This document shows, one piece after another, positions 51,295 through 60,227 of a stretch of 64,000 nt of DNA (its first letter is position 1; each line of letters opens with the position of its first letter). Under the pieces are notes generated by a model. The model did no database searches. It saw nothing but the letters and a program-made list of their open reading frames with translations, and was not told where the DNA came from. Origin of the DNA: Gemmatimonadaceae bacterium. GTDB taxonomy: Bacteria; Gemmatimonadota; Gemmatimonadetes; Gemmatimonadales; Gemmatimonadaceae. A program made the position numbers and the translations under genes. The DNA lies in contig JAUSJA010000025.1 of the NCBI GenBank assembly GCA_030647905.1, forward strand, positions 62,001 through 126,000. The letters are read 5' to 3'.

Positions 51295-52465
51295 TGCCGG
51301 CGAATCGAAAGATGCGCCCGTTCTCGGAGATGATGAGCATCTCGCCGGCGCTGTCTTCACCGAACGACACGACGTGCCCGATGTCGTCCATCTTCCATTC
51401 GCGCCTGTCGGTCACCGCTCCGTTCTGGAAGCGGAAGCTGCGCAGCCATCCCGCGCAGTAATCCGAGTAAAAGTAGTGGCCGGTGATTGAAGGAATGCGC
51501 CGCCCCCGATAAACGAATCCGCCGGTGATGGAGCACGCGCCGCCAGCATGACGGTAGGTCACTTGCGGGATCTCGAGTCCGCTGCGGTTGCAGCTCGCGC
51601 GGCCGTAGCACTGATCGCCTTCCATGATGTTCCAGCCGTAGTCGAGACCCGCCTTGTTCGACCGCTCGATGTGAATCTCCTCGATCGCGTTCTGTCCTAC
51701 GTCGGCGATGTAGAGAAGACCCGCCGGACGATCGAATGCAAAGCGCCACGGGTTCCGCAATCCGATCGCCCAGATCTCCGGCTTGCCCCCTGATCCGTTG
51801 GCATAGGGATTGTCGGCCGGAATCGTGTACGGATCGGCGCCGCTGACGTTGATGCGGAGCATCTTTCCGAGGAGCGCCTGCCTGTTCTGCCCATTGCCGT
51901 GCGGATCGCCGCCGGATCCGCCGTCGCCGGTTCCGATCCACAGCATGCCGTCGGGGCCGAACATCGCCAGGCCGCCATTGTGATTCGAGTACGGCTGGTC
52001 AATTCCGAGAACGAGCTTCGCCGATGATGCATCGGCGAGATCGGGATTGGAGCTGACCTTGTACCGCTCGACGCGCGTGTCGCCCTGCCGGTCGGTGTAA
52101 TTCACGTAGAACCACCCGTTGCGCGCGTAATCGGGATGAAACGCCACGCTCAGCAGGCCCTGCTCTCCGCCGCTCCGTACGCGCTCGACCATGTCGAGGA
52201 ATGGCTGCGCGACGATAGCGCCGTTCTTCACGATGCGAATCCTTCCGGCCTGCTCGACGACGAACAGCCTGGCGTCGCCGGGCGGCGACGTGAGGTGCAC
52301 CGGGCTTCGGAACCTGTCGCCGACCTGCTCCAACCGGATCGCGCCCGCCGCCGGCGCGACGGGCGTCGCATCAGCGACTGATGCGTCACCGCGACGGGCG
52401 GTTCTCGCCTGAGTATCCGTGCACCCGATCAGCGCGATCGCACCGGCGAGAAGCGCGGACCTCAC
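51287..52465 (-). CDS. PQQ-type soluble aldose sugar dehydrogenase
   Basis: 392 residues, beta-propeller of the GSDH/YliI family. A signal with a GC lipobox-like cut (ALIGC) starts the protein, then RSPVHLTSPPGDARLFVVEQAGR, GGEQGLLSVAFHPDY, HNGGLAMFGPDGMLWIGTGDGG and IWAIGLRNPWRFAFD, all typical. The family oxidises sugars in the periplasm using PQQ. No pqq genes are in the window, so the cofactor source is unknown. GTG 52465 overlaps the permease stop (GTGA). Confidence 0.88.
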   Translation of the reverse strand: MRSALLAGAIALIGCTDTQARTARRGDASVADATPVAPAAGAIRLEQVGDRFRSPVHLTSPPGDARLFVVEQAGRIRIVKNGAIVAQPFLDMVERVRSGGEQGLLSVAFHPDYARNGWFYVNYTDRQGDTRVERYKVSSNPDLADASSAKLVLGIDQPYSNHNGGLAMFGPDGMLWIGTGDGGSGGDPHGNGQNRQALLGKMLRINVSGADPYTIPADNPYANGSGGKPEIWAIGLRNPWRFAFDRPAGLLYIADVGQNAIEEIHIERSNKAGLDYGWNIMEGDQCYGRASCNRSGLEIPQVTYRHAGGACSITGGFVYRGRRIPSITGHYFYSDYCAGWLRSFRFQNGAVTDRREWKMDDIGHVVSFGEDSAGEMLIISENGRIFRFAGSG

Positions 52466-53325
52466 GATTCCTTCCGCGGAGCGCGGCGGTACTCCCGGGG
52501 ATCGAGAGCGTCCCGCAAGGCATCGCCAAGCAGGTTGAACCCGAGCACCGCCGCGCCGATCGCCATTCCGGGGAACACCGAAGTCCAGGGCGCTCTGCGC
52601 AGCTGATCCAGGTCTCTCCCGTCCGCGATCATTGATCCCCAGCTCGGCGTCGGTGGAGGAACGCCCAGCCCGAGAAACGACAACGCCGCTTCAGCCATTA
52701 TCGCGCCGGCCACACCGAGCGTCGCCGCGATCACGACGGGCGCGATGACATTTGGCAGGACATGCTGGAGCATCACGCGAATGTCCTTCGCGCCGAGCGC
52801 GCGAATCGCCTGCACATACTCGAGCTGCCGTACGACGAGCACCTGCCCGCGCACCAGGCGCGCCATTCCCGCCCATCCGACGACACCGATTGTCGCGAAT
52901 ACCACTAGCATCGAGGGCTCGAACGCAGCGACCATCGCAATGAGGAGAAGCAGCGTGGGGAATGCGAGCGTCACGTCGGCCAGACGCATCACCACTTCGT
53001 CCACCCAGCGCCCGTAGTAACCCGCGAGCAATCCGAGCGTGACGCCAAGGAGCAGCGCGATGCCCTGGGAAATCAGGCCGACGGTGAGCGAGACTCGCGC
53101 GCCGAACACGAGCCGCGACCAGATGTCGCGCCCCTGGATGTCGGTGCCGAGCCAGTGCGCAGTCGACGGTCTCTGGAGATAGTTGGTGAGATCTATCTTC
53201 AGCGGGTCGTGCATCGCGATCAGCGGGGCGGCGATGGCGGCGAGCGACATGATGACGACCACCGCGATCCCGAACCGGGCGCGGTTGTCGTTGAGAAGCC
53301 GGCGTCGCTGTGCGGGATCTAGCAT
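52462..53325 (-). CDS. OppC/DppC-type ABC transporter permease
   Basis: 287 residues with six membrane segments. The OppC N-terminal region (NDNRARFGIAVVVIMSLAAI, HWLGTDIQGRDIWSRLVFGAR) and the permease loop (EYVQAIRALGAKDIRVMLQHVLPN) are intact. It would form the channel of a peptide importer with an OppB partner and two ATPases. None of these, nor a binding protein, is nearby, so it is an orphan. It lies 8 bases after the acyltransferase gene in the LPS operon. Confidence 0.9.
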   Translation of the reverse strand: MLDPAQRRRLLNDNRARFGIAVVVIMSLAAIAAPLIAMHDPLKIDLTNYLQRPSTAHWLGTDIQGRDIWSRLVFGARVSLTVGLISQGIALLLGVTLGLLAGYYGRWVDEVVMRLADVTLAFPTLLLLIAMVAAFEPSMLVVFATIGVVGWAGMARLVRGQVLVVRQLEYVQAIRALGAKDIRVMLQHVLPNVIAPVVIAATLGVAGAIMAEAALSFLGLGVPPPTPSWGSMIADGRDLDQLRRAPWTSVFPGMAIGAAVLGFNLLGDALRDALDPREYRRAPRKES

Positions 53326-53332
53326 GGCAACG

Positions 53333-54313
53333 TCACTTCGACGGGGTCCACAGCGATGGATCGCGAAGCGCGGGATCGCGAAGCTCGACCGGCGTGCCCG
53401 GCGGCTGCCTCCGCCACCGGCGATGCTGCCAGAAATACTGTTCCGGATATTGGCGCACCCATTTCTCGAGAATCGCGCTGTACCGCTCGACCATCGCGTC
53501 TACGTCCTTTTCCCTGTCGCCGGTTCGCTCCGCCTCGACGGGCTCGAATACGATCCTGAACCTGCCGTCAGGCAGCCGGAGCATATCCATGAAAACGACC
53601 GGTGAATCGAAACGCAAAGCGAATACCGCAAATCCGCGCGGGGTCTTTGCCGGCCGCCCGAAGAAAGGCACGAAGGACGACGCCAGCCCCATCACTCCCT
53701 GGTCGGAAAGGAAGGCGACGAAACGCCCTTCACGCATCGCCTTCATCGTGCGCCTGACGGCCACCGAGTCGTGCATCACGGTGAGACCCAGCCGCGCGCG
53801 GTTGGCATTCAGGTAATCCTCGAACAACCTGTTGCCCATTCCGCGGACGACGACCTCCGGCGGGACTCCGCGTGCCGCGAGAAATGCGCCGAGCACTTCC
53901 CAGTTACCGTGATGCGCGGCAACACCGATCGTTCCGCGGCCCGCTGACGTCGCCGCAACGATGTGCTCCCATCCCTCGACGCTCTCGACCATCTCGAGGA
54001 TTCGCTCCGGACCGAGATTGCCGAGCAGCGCGGCTTCCACCGAGGTACGGCCCAGATGCCGGTACGATGCCCTCGCGATCTTTTGCACCCCTGCATGATC
54101 CAGCTCGGGGAACGCGGCCGCGATCTGGCGCTCGACCACGTCGCGCCTGATGCCGAGTGGACGATATCCCATCTCACCCAGCCGCTCCCCGATCGTGCAC
54201 GCAGTTTCCCAGCTCAGCCTTCCGAGCCCCGCGATCAGTGCGCGCATGGAGTAGTACTCGGCGCGGTGCGCCAGAGTCGGCGGTTTTTTCCGCCGCGTCT
54301 CGTGGTCGCTCAA
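53333..54313 (-). CDS. lpxL: Lipid A biosynthesis acyltransferase (LpxL/HtrB family)
   Basis: 326 residues. The acyltransferase motif is GVAAHHGNWEVLG (H-x4-D/E type) and later FLSDQGVMGLASSFVPFFGRPAKTPRG. It transfers a fatty acid to lipid A in the inner membrane. No N-terminal membrane helix is obvious apart from hydrophobic patches. TTG 54313 overlaps the previous stop (TTGA), as expected for translational coupling. It is the lipid A gene of a run of LPS glycosyltransferases. Confidence 0.9.
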   Translation of the reverse strand: MSDHETRRKKPPTLAHRAEYYSMRALIAGLGRLSWETACTIGERLGEMGYRPLGIRRDVVERQIAAAFPELDHAGVQKIARASYRHLGRTSVEAALLGNLGPERILEMVESVEGWEHIVAATSAGRGTIGVAAHHGNWEVLGAFLAARGVPPEVVVRGMGNRLFEDYLNANRARLGLTVMHDSVAVRRTMKAMREGRFVAFLSDQGVMGLASSFVPFFGRPAKTPRGFAVFALRFDSPVVFMDMLRLPDGRFRIVFEPVEAERTGDREKDVDAMVERYSAILEKWVRQYPEQYFWQHRRWRRQPPGTPVELRDPALRDPSLWTPSK

Positions 54314-55497
54314 CGCGCGCTCCCGCGGCCGACGACCGAGAGAGTGAACTCGCGCGTGTCGGAGGCGACTCTGTCCCAGTTGTAATGCGATTCGACCGCG
54401 CGCCGTCCGGCCGCCGCGAAGCTCGCAGTCCGGGAGGGATCGCGCAGAAATCCGCCGATGGCGCCGGCGATTGCCGCCACGTCGAGCGGCGGAACGACAA
54501 CCCCCGTCTCGCCGTCACGCACCGCCGATCTCACGCCGCCTGAATCGCCCGCCACGACTGGCAGTCCTGACGATGATGCCTCGAGAAACGAGATACCGAA
54601 CCCCTCAACGTTGATGTCGTTGTCCACTCTCGACGCGCCCAGGTATATGGTGGACGTCGCGTATGCGTCGGGAAGATCGGACTCCGGAAGCGCTCCCGCG
54701 AACACAACGCGATCCGCCACGCCAAGCTCGGCAGCGAGCGCGCGGAGGCGTTGCTCGTCATGACCTTCCCCGACGAGAATGTAGCGCAGGAGCGGGAACT
54801 CATCCTTCAGCGCGGCCATCGCGCGGATGCCCGTGTCCTGACCCTTGTGCGGCACCAGACGCGCCACCGTCAGCAGCAGCGGCACGTCGCCAACTCCCCA
54901 ACGCTCACGCAGCGCGCCGGTGTCGCGATCCGGCGCGAACATCTTCGGGTCGGTGCCAAGATCGAGCGCGGCGACGGGCGGCATGTCTCTGACACTGACC
55001 TGCCGCATCACTTCGCCGGCGAGCTCGGCCACCCACTTCGATGTCGCCGCGATTCCCGCGGCCTGTCCCAATATTCTCCGTGCGGTGAATCGTTTGAGCG
55101 GACTCGCCGCCACCTTCCTCTGCTCGCGGAGAAGATCGCCGCCGTTCACGTATATGATGTACGGGAGAGCTAGTCGCATGCTCGCCCACGACACCGCGTA
55201 TCCGACCGGCCTGATGTTGCCGCAATGCAGCACATTCACTTTGTCCCTGCCGAAGCCGGTAAGCCAGCGCGCCCATTTCATCTGATTAGCGAACCGGTTG
55301 GCCTCGCGACAATGAAAGGGCTGGCGGTAAATGTTGTACGGCTCGCCGCGGTCGAACGCGCTATCGCCGTCAACACGAACGGCGGACACCTCCATCGCGT
55401 TATCGGCGTCGCCGAACCGGCGGCACAGCTCGACGTGCCGGCGCGCCATTCCCCCTCTGTCCGGCCCGTAATCCTGCGTGACGAAGAGATGTTTCAC
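54310..55497 (-). CDS. GT4-family glycosyltransferase
   Basis: 395 residues from GTG 55497 (longer frames upstream overlap the previous gene and carry no conserved sequence). GT-B fold: FVTQDYGPDRGGMARRHVEL at the start, PLLLTVARLVPHKGQDTGI and the donor-site motif FGISFLEASSSGLPVVAGDSGG (Glu pair E-x7-E type). It adds a sugar to LPS or a related glycan at the inner membrane. GTGA overlap with the upstream gene and TTGA with the downstream one. Confidence 0.9.
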   Translation of the reverse strand: MKHLFVTQDYGPDRGGMARRHVELCRRFGDADNAMEVSAVRVDGDSAFDRGEPYNIYRQPFHCREANRFANQMKWARWLTGFGRDKVNVLHCGNIRPVGYAVSWASMRLALPYIIYVNGGDLLREQRKVAASPLKRFTARRILGQAAGIAATSKWVAELAGEVMRQVSVRDMPPVAALDLGTDPKMFAPDRDTGALRERWGVGDVPLLLTVARLVPHKGQDTGIRAMAALKDEFPLLRYILVGEGHDEQRLRALAAELGVADRVVFAGALPESDLPDAYATSTIYLGASRVDNDINVEGFGISFLEASSSGLPVVAGDSGGVRSAVRDGETGVVVPPLDVAAIAGAIGGFLRDPSRTASFAAAGRRAVESHYNWDRVASDTREFTLSVVGRGSAR

Positions 55498-56462
55498 CCA
55501 GTCGCCAGCGGATTCACGAAAGGACGATTCTCCAGAATGTTCGCGATGCGCTGATCGTACGTGTGATGCGCGCGCACGAATCTCTCGCCGGCGATGCGGA
55601 TCTCCTCTCTCTCGCCAGGCGCGGAGAGATAACGCGAGCACTGCGCGATGCACGACTCAGTGTCGTCGTAGAACGCGCAATGCTCGCCGTCGCACAGCAT
55701 CGCCGCGACTCCCGGAGATCGCTCGGCGAGATGGAATCCGCCTGCGAGCATCACCATCCACGTCCGATCCGATGTGTAAGAGACGCCTCCCGCTGCGCGC
55801 GCGGGATTTATTCCCAGTGTGATGCCCGAGCTCGAGCATACCGCGGCGAACTCATTCCCCTCTACGGAGCGTCCGCTCCAGCTCAGGCGATCGCGCCACT
55901 CCTCCCATCCCGGACCCCATACGCGCAGATCGTGATGCGCGGCGACGGCGATGAGTCGCTTCGCCCGTTCCCGATCGTACCCCGTACCGATGAACGCCAC
56001 ATCGGATCCGAATCTCTCCTCGGGCGCGACCGGCTTGATGCCCGCATCCCCCGCCGCGGGCAGGAACATCGCCGGCAGACCGTTGGCGCGCCATTCGTCC
56101 TCGAAACCGGTCACGAAGAACGTGCGTGACAACTTTCCCACCTCCGCGATGTGACCGATGTCCGGACGGTCGAGATCCCTGTACCACTGCGGATCGTGAT
56201 ACCACATCGCGTTCGCCTTGCCGGCGATGATATGGGAGACGGTCTCCGGGTCGAGCGCGAGACACTTCGAGAGAAAAACGAAGTCGGGCTCGAATCGCTC
56301 GGCCTGGTACCTCGCCCACAGCTGCGTGAGGCGCCATCCGATGAGACGCTTCATGCGCCTGTCGTCTATCAGCAACGTCGTGTGGCCCGCGCGGCGAAGC
56401 GCGCGCTCGACCGCCGCCTCCATCCGCCACGCGTTGTCGCTCCCGATGAGCAGGATTCGCAT
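55494..56462 (-). CDS. CgeB-like glycosyltransferase
   Basis: 322 residues from ATG 56462, which lies 4 bases after the GT2 stop. It starts RILLIGSDNAWRMEAAVERAL and has the CgeB/GT1-type features: MWYHDPQWYRDLDRPD, DVAFIGTGYDRERAK, and a C-terminal GINPARAAGGVSYTSDRTWMVMLAGGF with EREEIRIAGERFVRAHHTY. It is a GT-B type transferase, probably for LPS core or a surface glycan. Longer upstream frames exist but are not conserved. Confidence 0.82.
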   Translation of the reverse strand: MRILLIGSDNAWRMEAAVERALRRAGHTTLLIDDRRMKRLIGWRLTQLWARYQAERFEPDFVFLSKCLALDPETVSHIIAGKANAMWYHDPQWYRDLDRPDIGHIAEVGKLSRTFFVTGFEDEWRANGLPAMFLPAAGDAGIKPVAPEERFGSDVAFIGTGYDRERAKRLIAVAAHHDLRVWGPGWEEWRDRLSWSGRSVEGNEFAAVCSSSGITLGINPARAAGGVSYTSDRTWMVMLAGGFHLAERSPGVAAMLCDGEHCAFYDDTESCIAQCSRYLSAPGEREEIRIAGERFVRAHHTYDQRIANILENRPFVNPLATG

Positions 56463-56466
56463 CTGC

Positions 56467-57249
56467 TCAGCGACCGCTGGAGCGACCGCTGGGAGTCCGC
56501 CTGCCAAGCGCCCACAACCGCGCGTATTTCGCGAAAACGCTCGTCGCCGCCATGCACGCCAGCACTGCACCGGCTGCGCCATCCATCCATCCGCCGCGCA
56601 GGAGATACATGGTGAGGAAACGAAGCGGCGGACGCACTACGACCGTCGCCGCCCCGACGCGCATGCCGCGCTCGAACCGGTCCTCAGCCCACCACCGGCT
56701 GTACCTTCCAAGCTTCTCGAAATAGCTCTCCATCGAAGCGTACGGCTCGTGAGTCAGCGGCGTAGACAGCTCTCCCACTGATTCGCCCGCCTCGACATGC
56801 TCGTGCACGCGGCTCGCGTTATAGCGAAGTGTCGAGCGGAACAGCCGCACGGGACGATCGCTCTGCCACCCGCCATGCCGGACCTCGCCACCGAGAAACA
56901 GGTTCCGTCGCGGAACCCTGAACGCATTGTGCGACGGATTCGCGATCACCCCATCAATCTCCGTCGCCAGTTCCGCCGATCCGCGCTCGTCTGCATCCAC
57001 CACCAGGATCCATCCGCAGCCGGCTCGCTCGATCGCAGCGTTCCGCTGCAGCCCGATCGTCACGAAGGGATTCTCGATCACCGTCGCGCCGGCATCCGCC
57101 GCAAGCTTCGCAGTTCCGTCGGTGGAACCGTCCTCGACGACGATGATCTCGCGTGCCCACCGCGCACTCTCGATGCACGCGATGATGTTGGCTGCCTCGT
57201 TGCGGGCCGCGATTACGACGGATACCGCTACCGCCCCGCCCGCACTCAC
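56467..57249 (-). CDS. GT2 glycosyltransferase, WaaE/KdtX-like
   Basis: 260 residues, GTG start. GT-A fold: SVVIAARNEAANIIACIESA, IIVVEDGSTDGTAKLAADAGA, and WILVVDADERGSAELA with the DxD-like metal site. FRVPRRNLFLGGEVRHGGWQ and VRLFRS are typical of the WaaE group, which adds a glucose to LPS inner core. A C-terminal membrane-proximal hydrophobic stretch (GGWMDGAAGAVLACMAATS) suggests membrane attachment. The end has a 12-bp tandem repeat. Confidence 0.88.
   Translation of the reverse strand: MSAGGAVAVSVVIAARNEAANIIACIESARWAREIIVVEDGSTDGTAKLAADAGATVIENPFVTIGLQRNAAIERAGCGWILVVDADERGSAELATEIDGVIANPSHNAFRVPRRNLFLGGEVRHGGWQSDRPVRLFRSTLRYNASRVHEHVEAGESVGELSTPLTHEPYASMESYFEKLGRYSRWWAEDRFERGMRVGAATVVVRPPLRFLTMYLLRGGWMDGAAGAVLACMAATSVFAKYARLWALGRRTPSGRSSGR
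56469..56492. repeat. 12-bp tandem duplicate at the end of the GT2 gene
   Basis: AGCGACCGCTGG occurs twice in a row. It encodes the SGRSSGR-type C-terminus on the minus strand. Confidence 0.8.
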
Positions 57250-58388
57250 CCCTTGCGCCGGGAGCGTCGGGCCGCGATGCCGAGCGCGGCGTCGAATCCT
57301 TCGATCATCGCCTGCTCGGGGAAGTCGCGCGCGACGCGCACGCGTGCCGCCGCGCCCATCGCCTTCCGCTGCTCTTCACTGGCGAGCAGCGTCACCACGC
57401 TTGCAGCCGTCATCGCTGCATCGTCGGCGGGCACCAGGATACCGGTGATCTGGTTCGCCACATAGGTCTCGGCGACGCTTTCCTCGGCCGCGATGACGGG
57501 AACTCCGAGCGCCATCAGATCGAGGATCCCGTACGCGGCGGTGTCGCCTTCCGCGACGACCCAGCCCAGCTCGGCGTCCCGCATCAGCGTGAGATGGTCG
57601 TCACGCTCGCCGAGGAAGCTCACGAGATGCATGACGTCGAGCGCAGCGGCCTGCATGCGCAGATCCTCGCTGTCGGAGCCCGCGCCGAAGATGATCAGAC
57701 GCAGGTACGGATGTCGCGGCGCAAGCATCGAGACCGTGCGGACGGCGGTCGCAGCGCGGCCGCGCGAAGTGGCATCGTACACGCAGATGATGTACCGGAT
57801 CTCGTCGGGCCGCGGCTCCTGCGGCGCGATCGGGATGTCGGGATACCGCGACGCATCCACGCCAAGCCGTGCGACCGACGTGCGGGCGCCGCTCGGGAGC
57901 GGGGAGCGCTTCGCGTCGGCATCGCCGGCGAAGAGCCAGGTCGTCTTCGTGAGCCAGTTGGCGATCTTCCCGTAGAAGCCCAGGTGCAGCGCGCGGCCGG
58001 CCGGTGTCCGGCGCACGATCGTTCCGCTTCTTCCCAGCCAGCACGCGGTCGAGGCGATCAGATGCTCGCGCTCGGTATGCACGAATACGACGTCCGTGTC
58101 CCATCTGCGAAAGAGATGGCGGAGACGCCACGCGCACGCGAGCCAGTTGCCATCGCAGGAGAAGGGAGTGACCTCGAACGGAGCGACGTCGCGCGGAGCC
58201 ACTGGGTCGTCGCCGCCGAGCTTCTGCGCGACACTCGCCATCCGCGACACGGACTGCTCGACGTTGCTGTGCGGCTCGGCGAGGAAGGTGACGTTGTAGC
58301 CGCGGGCCGCGAGGCCGCGCGCGGCTACCGCAAATGCGCGGGCGGTGCCCGACCATTCTCTCTCGCAATGCAGGAAAAGAATCCGCAC
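57246..58388 (-). CDS. GT4-like glycosyltransferase
   Basis: 380 residues, GTG start. GT-B fold: RILFLHCEREWSGTARAFAVAARGLAARGYNVTFLAEP at the N-terminus (in pieces), and GILDLMALGVPVIAAEESVAETYVANQITGILVPADD at the donor end. The domain order and length are normal. Overlaps the GT2 gene by 4 bases (GTGA) and abuts the exporter gene with no gap. Likely builds LPS core or O-polysaccharide; the sugar is unknown. Confidence 0.86.
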   Translation of the reverse strand: MRILFLHCEREWSGTARAFAVAARGLAARGYNVTFLAEPHSNVEQSVSRMASVAQKLGGDDPVAPRDVAPFEVTPFSCDGNWLACAWRLRHLFRRWDTDVVFVHTEREHLIASTACWLGRSGTIVRRTPAGRALHLGFYGKIANWLTKTTWLFAGDADAKRSPLPSGARTSVARLGVDASRYPDIPIAPQEPRPDEIRYIICVYDATSRGRAATAVRTVSMLAPRHPYLRLIIFGAGSDSEDLRMQAAALDVMHLVSFLGERDDHLTLMRDAELGWVVAEGDTAAYGILDLMALGVPVIAAEESVAETYVANQITGILVPADDAAMTAASVVTLLASEEQRKAMGAAARVRVARDFPEQAMIEGFDAALGIAARRSRRKG

Positions 58389-60227
58389 CTATACCGCCGA
58401 TGAGACCATTGAATCGCTTGTTGTTGCCGTGTTTCCGAATTGCAGCGAGTACAGCCGATGGTACGCGCCCCCCGCCGCAAGAAGCGCGGCGTGCGTTCCG
58501 CGCTCGACGATTTCTCCCCGGTCCAGCACCAGAATCTGGTCGGCATGCACGATCGTGGAGAGCCGGTGAGCGATCACGAACACCGTTCTGCCCTCCAGAA
58601 GCCTGTCCACCGCCTCCTGCACCAGCCGCTCGGACTCCGTATCGAGAGCCGAAGTGGCCTCGTCCAGAATGAGGATCGGTGGATCCCTGAGCAAGGCTCG
58701 TGCAATCGCCAGTCGCTGCCTCTGTCCGCCGGACAACCGGGTGCCCCTTTCTCCCAGAATCGTGCCATATCCGTCAGGCAGCTCGGCGATGAAGGCATGG
58801 GCGTTGGCGGCGCGCGCCGCTGCCTCGACCTGAGCATCCGTGTATTTCCGCTCCGCCCCGTAGGCGATGTTGTTCCGCACCGAGTCGTTGAACAGGACTG
58901 TGTCCTGGCTCACGATGCCGGTCAGAGATCGCAGCGCGGGCAGCGTCAGGTCCCGCGTATCTATCCCGTCAATGGTGATGCGCCCCGACGCCACTTCGTA
59001 GAATCGCGGAATGAGATCCACCAACGTGGACTTCCCCGCTCCGCTCGCACCCACGAGCGCGACGACTTCGCCTTTGCGCGCACTGAACGAGATGTTGGAG
59101 AGAACGGGCGCTTCGCCGTAGGCGAACGACACGTTCTCGAAGCGGATCTCGTCGCCGAAAGTCGCGGTCTCGCGTGTGCCGGTGTCCGTCTGCGCTTCCG
59201 ACGGCGCGTCGAGAATCTCGAACAGCCGCTCGGCCGCCGCGAACGACGACTGGGCGGTGGTTGGAAGCTGTGAGAGCTGCTTGATCGGCTGAAGCATGCG
59301 CAGCGCGTACAACAGAAACGCGATCAGATCCGCGCCCGACATCTGCCGGTCAACGAGCACCTCGCGCGCACCGAGCCAGAGAAGCGCCGTCGCAACCGAT
59401 ATGCCGATGACTTCGGTGACGGGGCCGGCAAGCTGCGACAGGCGCGTCAGTCGCACCGTGAGCTGCGCGTAGCGATCGCTCGCCTCCGCGAACCGCGCCT
59501 GCTCCACCCGCTCGGCGCCGAACGACTTCACGAGACGGATGCCGCTCACCGTTTCCTGAACGACGCTGGTCATCTCGCCGTGCTGGTTTCCTTTTCTGCG
59601 ATTTCCCTTTCGCAGCTTGCGCAGCAGCGGAGAGAGAGTGCCGCCCAGGACAGGAACGATGATCAGCGCCATCAGCGTCATCTTCCACGAGATCAGGAAG
59701 AGGAAGGCGAAGTAGCTGGCAACGAGCGCGCTGTTCTGAAGCCCGGACGTCACCAGCTGCGTCAGCACGAGCCGCGTCTCGGCCGTGTCGGTGATGACGC
59801 GAGAGAGAATCTGCCCCGTCCTGGTGCGCTGGAAGAATCCGAGCGGCAGGTGCGCGATGTGGCTGTACACCGCCGTGCGCAGGTCGCGCGTGACATACTC
59901 CTGCAGGCTGGCGCCGAGCTGACCGGCGACCCAAGCGAGGAAGTTCTTCACCAGGATCAGCGCGATGACGATCAGGATGACGTTTCTGAGCGATCCCATC
60001 TTGTCGGCGGGATCGAGCATCACGCCGACAGTCGCGCCGAGCAGTCCCGACAGCTTGTTGCCGCCGACCGAGATCGGCGGCTGATCGAATAGTGTGTTGA
60101 GGAACGGGATCAGCAGCGCGAGCGAGAACGCGTCGAGCACCGCCGAGCCGATGTTGGCGGCGACCGCGCCCACCATCCGCCACCGGTGCGGCCGAACGAA
60201 CGGTAGCAGCCGCCCGTAGACGGACAC
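58389..60227 (-). CDS. MsbA-like ABC exporter
   Basis: 612 residues, a membrane domain (six segments in 1-310) fused to an ATPase. Walker A GASGAGKS (393-400), Q-loop VSQDTVLF, signature LSGGQ (498-502) and Walker B ILILDEATSALD are complete. In the context of LPS glycosyltransferases and LpxL it most likely flips lipid A-core from the inner to the outer leaflet. GTG 60227 abuts the stop of the REC-PglZ gene with no gap. Confidence 0.9.
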   Translation of the reverse strand: MSVYGRLLPFVRPHRWRMVGAVAANIGSAVLDAFSLALLIPFLNTLFDQPPISVGGNKLSGLLGATVGVMLDPADKMGSLRNVILIVIALILVKNFLAWVAGQLGASLQEYVTRDLRTAVYSHIAHLPLGFFQRTRTGQILSRVITDTAETRLVLTQLVTSGLQNSALVASYFAFLFLISWKMTLMALIIVPVLGGTLSPLLRKLRKGNRRKGNQHGEMTSVVQETVSGIRLVKSFGAERVEQARFAEASDRYAQLTVRLTRLSQLAGPVTEVIGISVATALLWLGAREVLVDRQMSGADLIAFLLYALRMLQPIKQLSQLPTTAQSSFAAAERLFEILDAPSEAQTDTGTRETATFGDEIRFENVSFAYGEAPVLSNISFSARKGEVVALVGASGAGKSTLVDLIPRFYEVASGRITIDGIDTRDLTLPALRSLTGIVSQDTVLFNDSVRNNIAYGAERKYTDAQVEAAARAANAHAFIAELPDGYGTILGERGTRLSGGQRQRLAIARALLRDPPILILDEATSALDTESERLVQEAVDRLLEGRTVFVIAHRLSTIVHADQILVLDRGEIVERGTHAALLAAGGAYHRLYSLQFGNTATTSDSMVSSAV

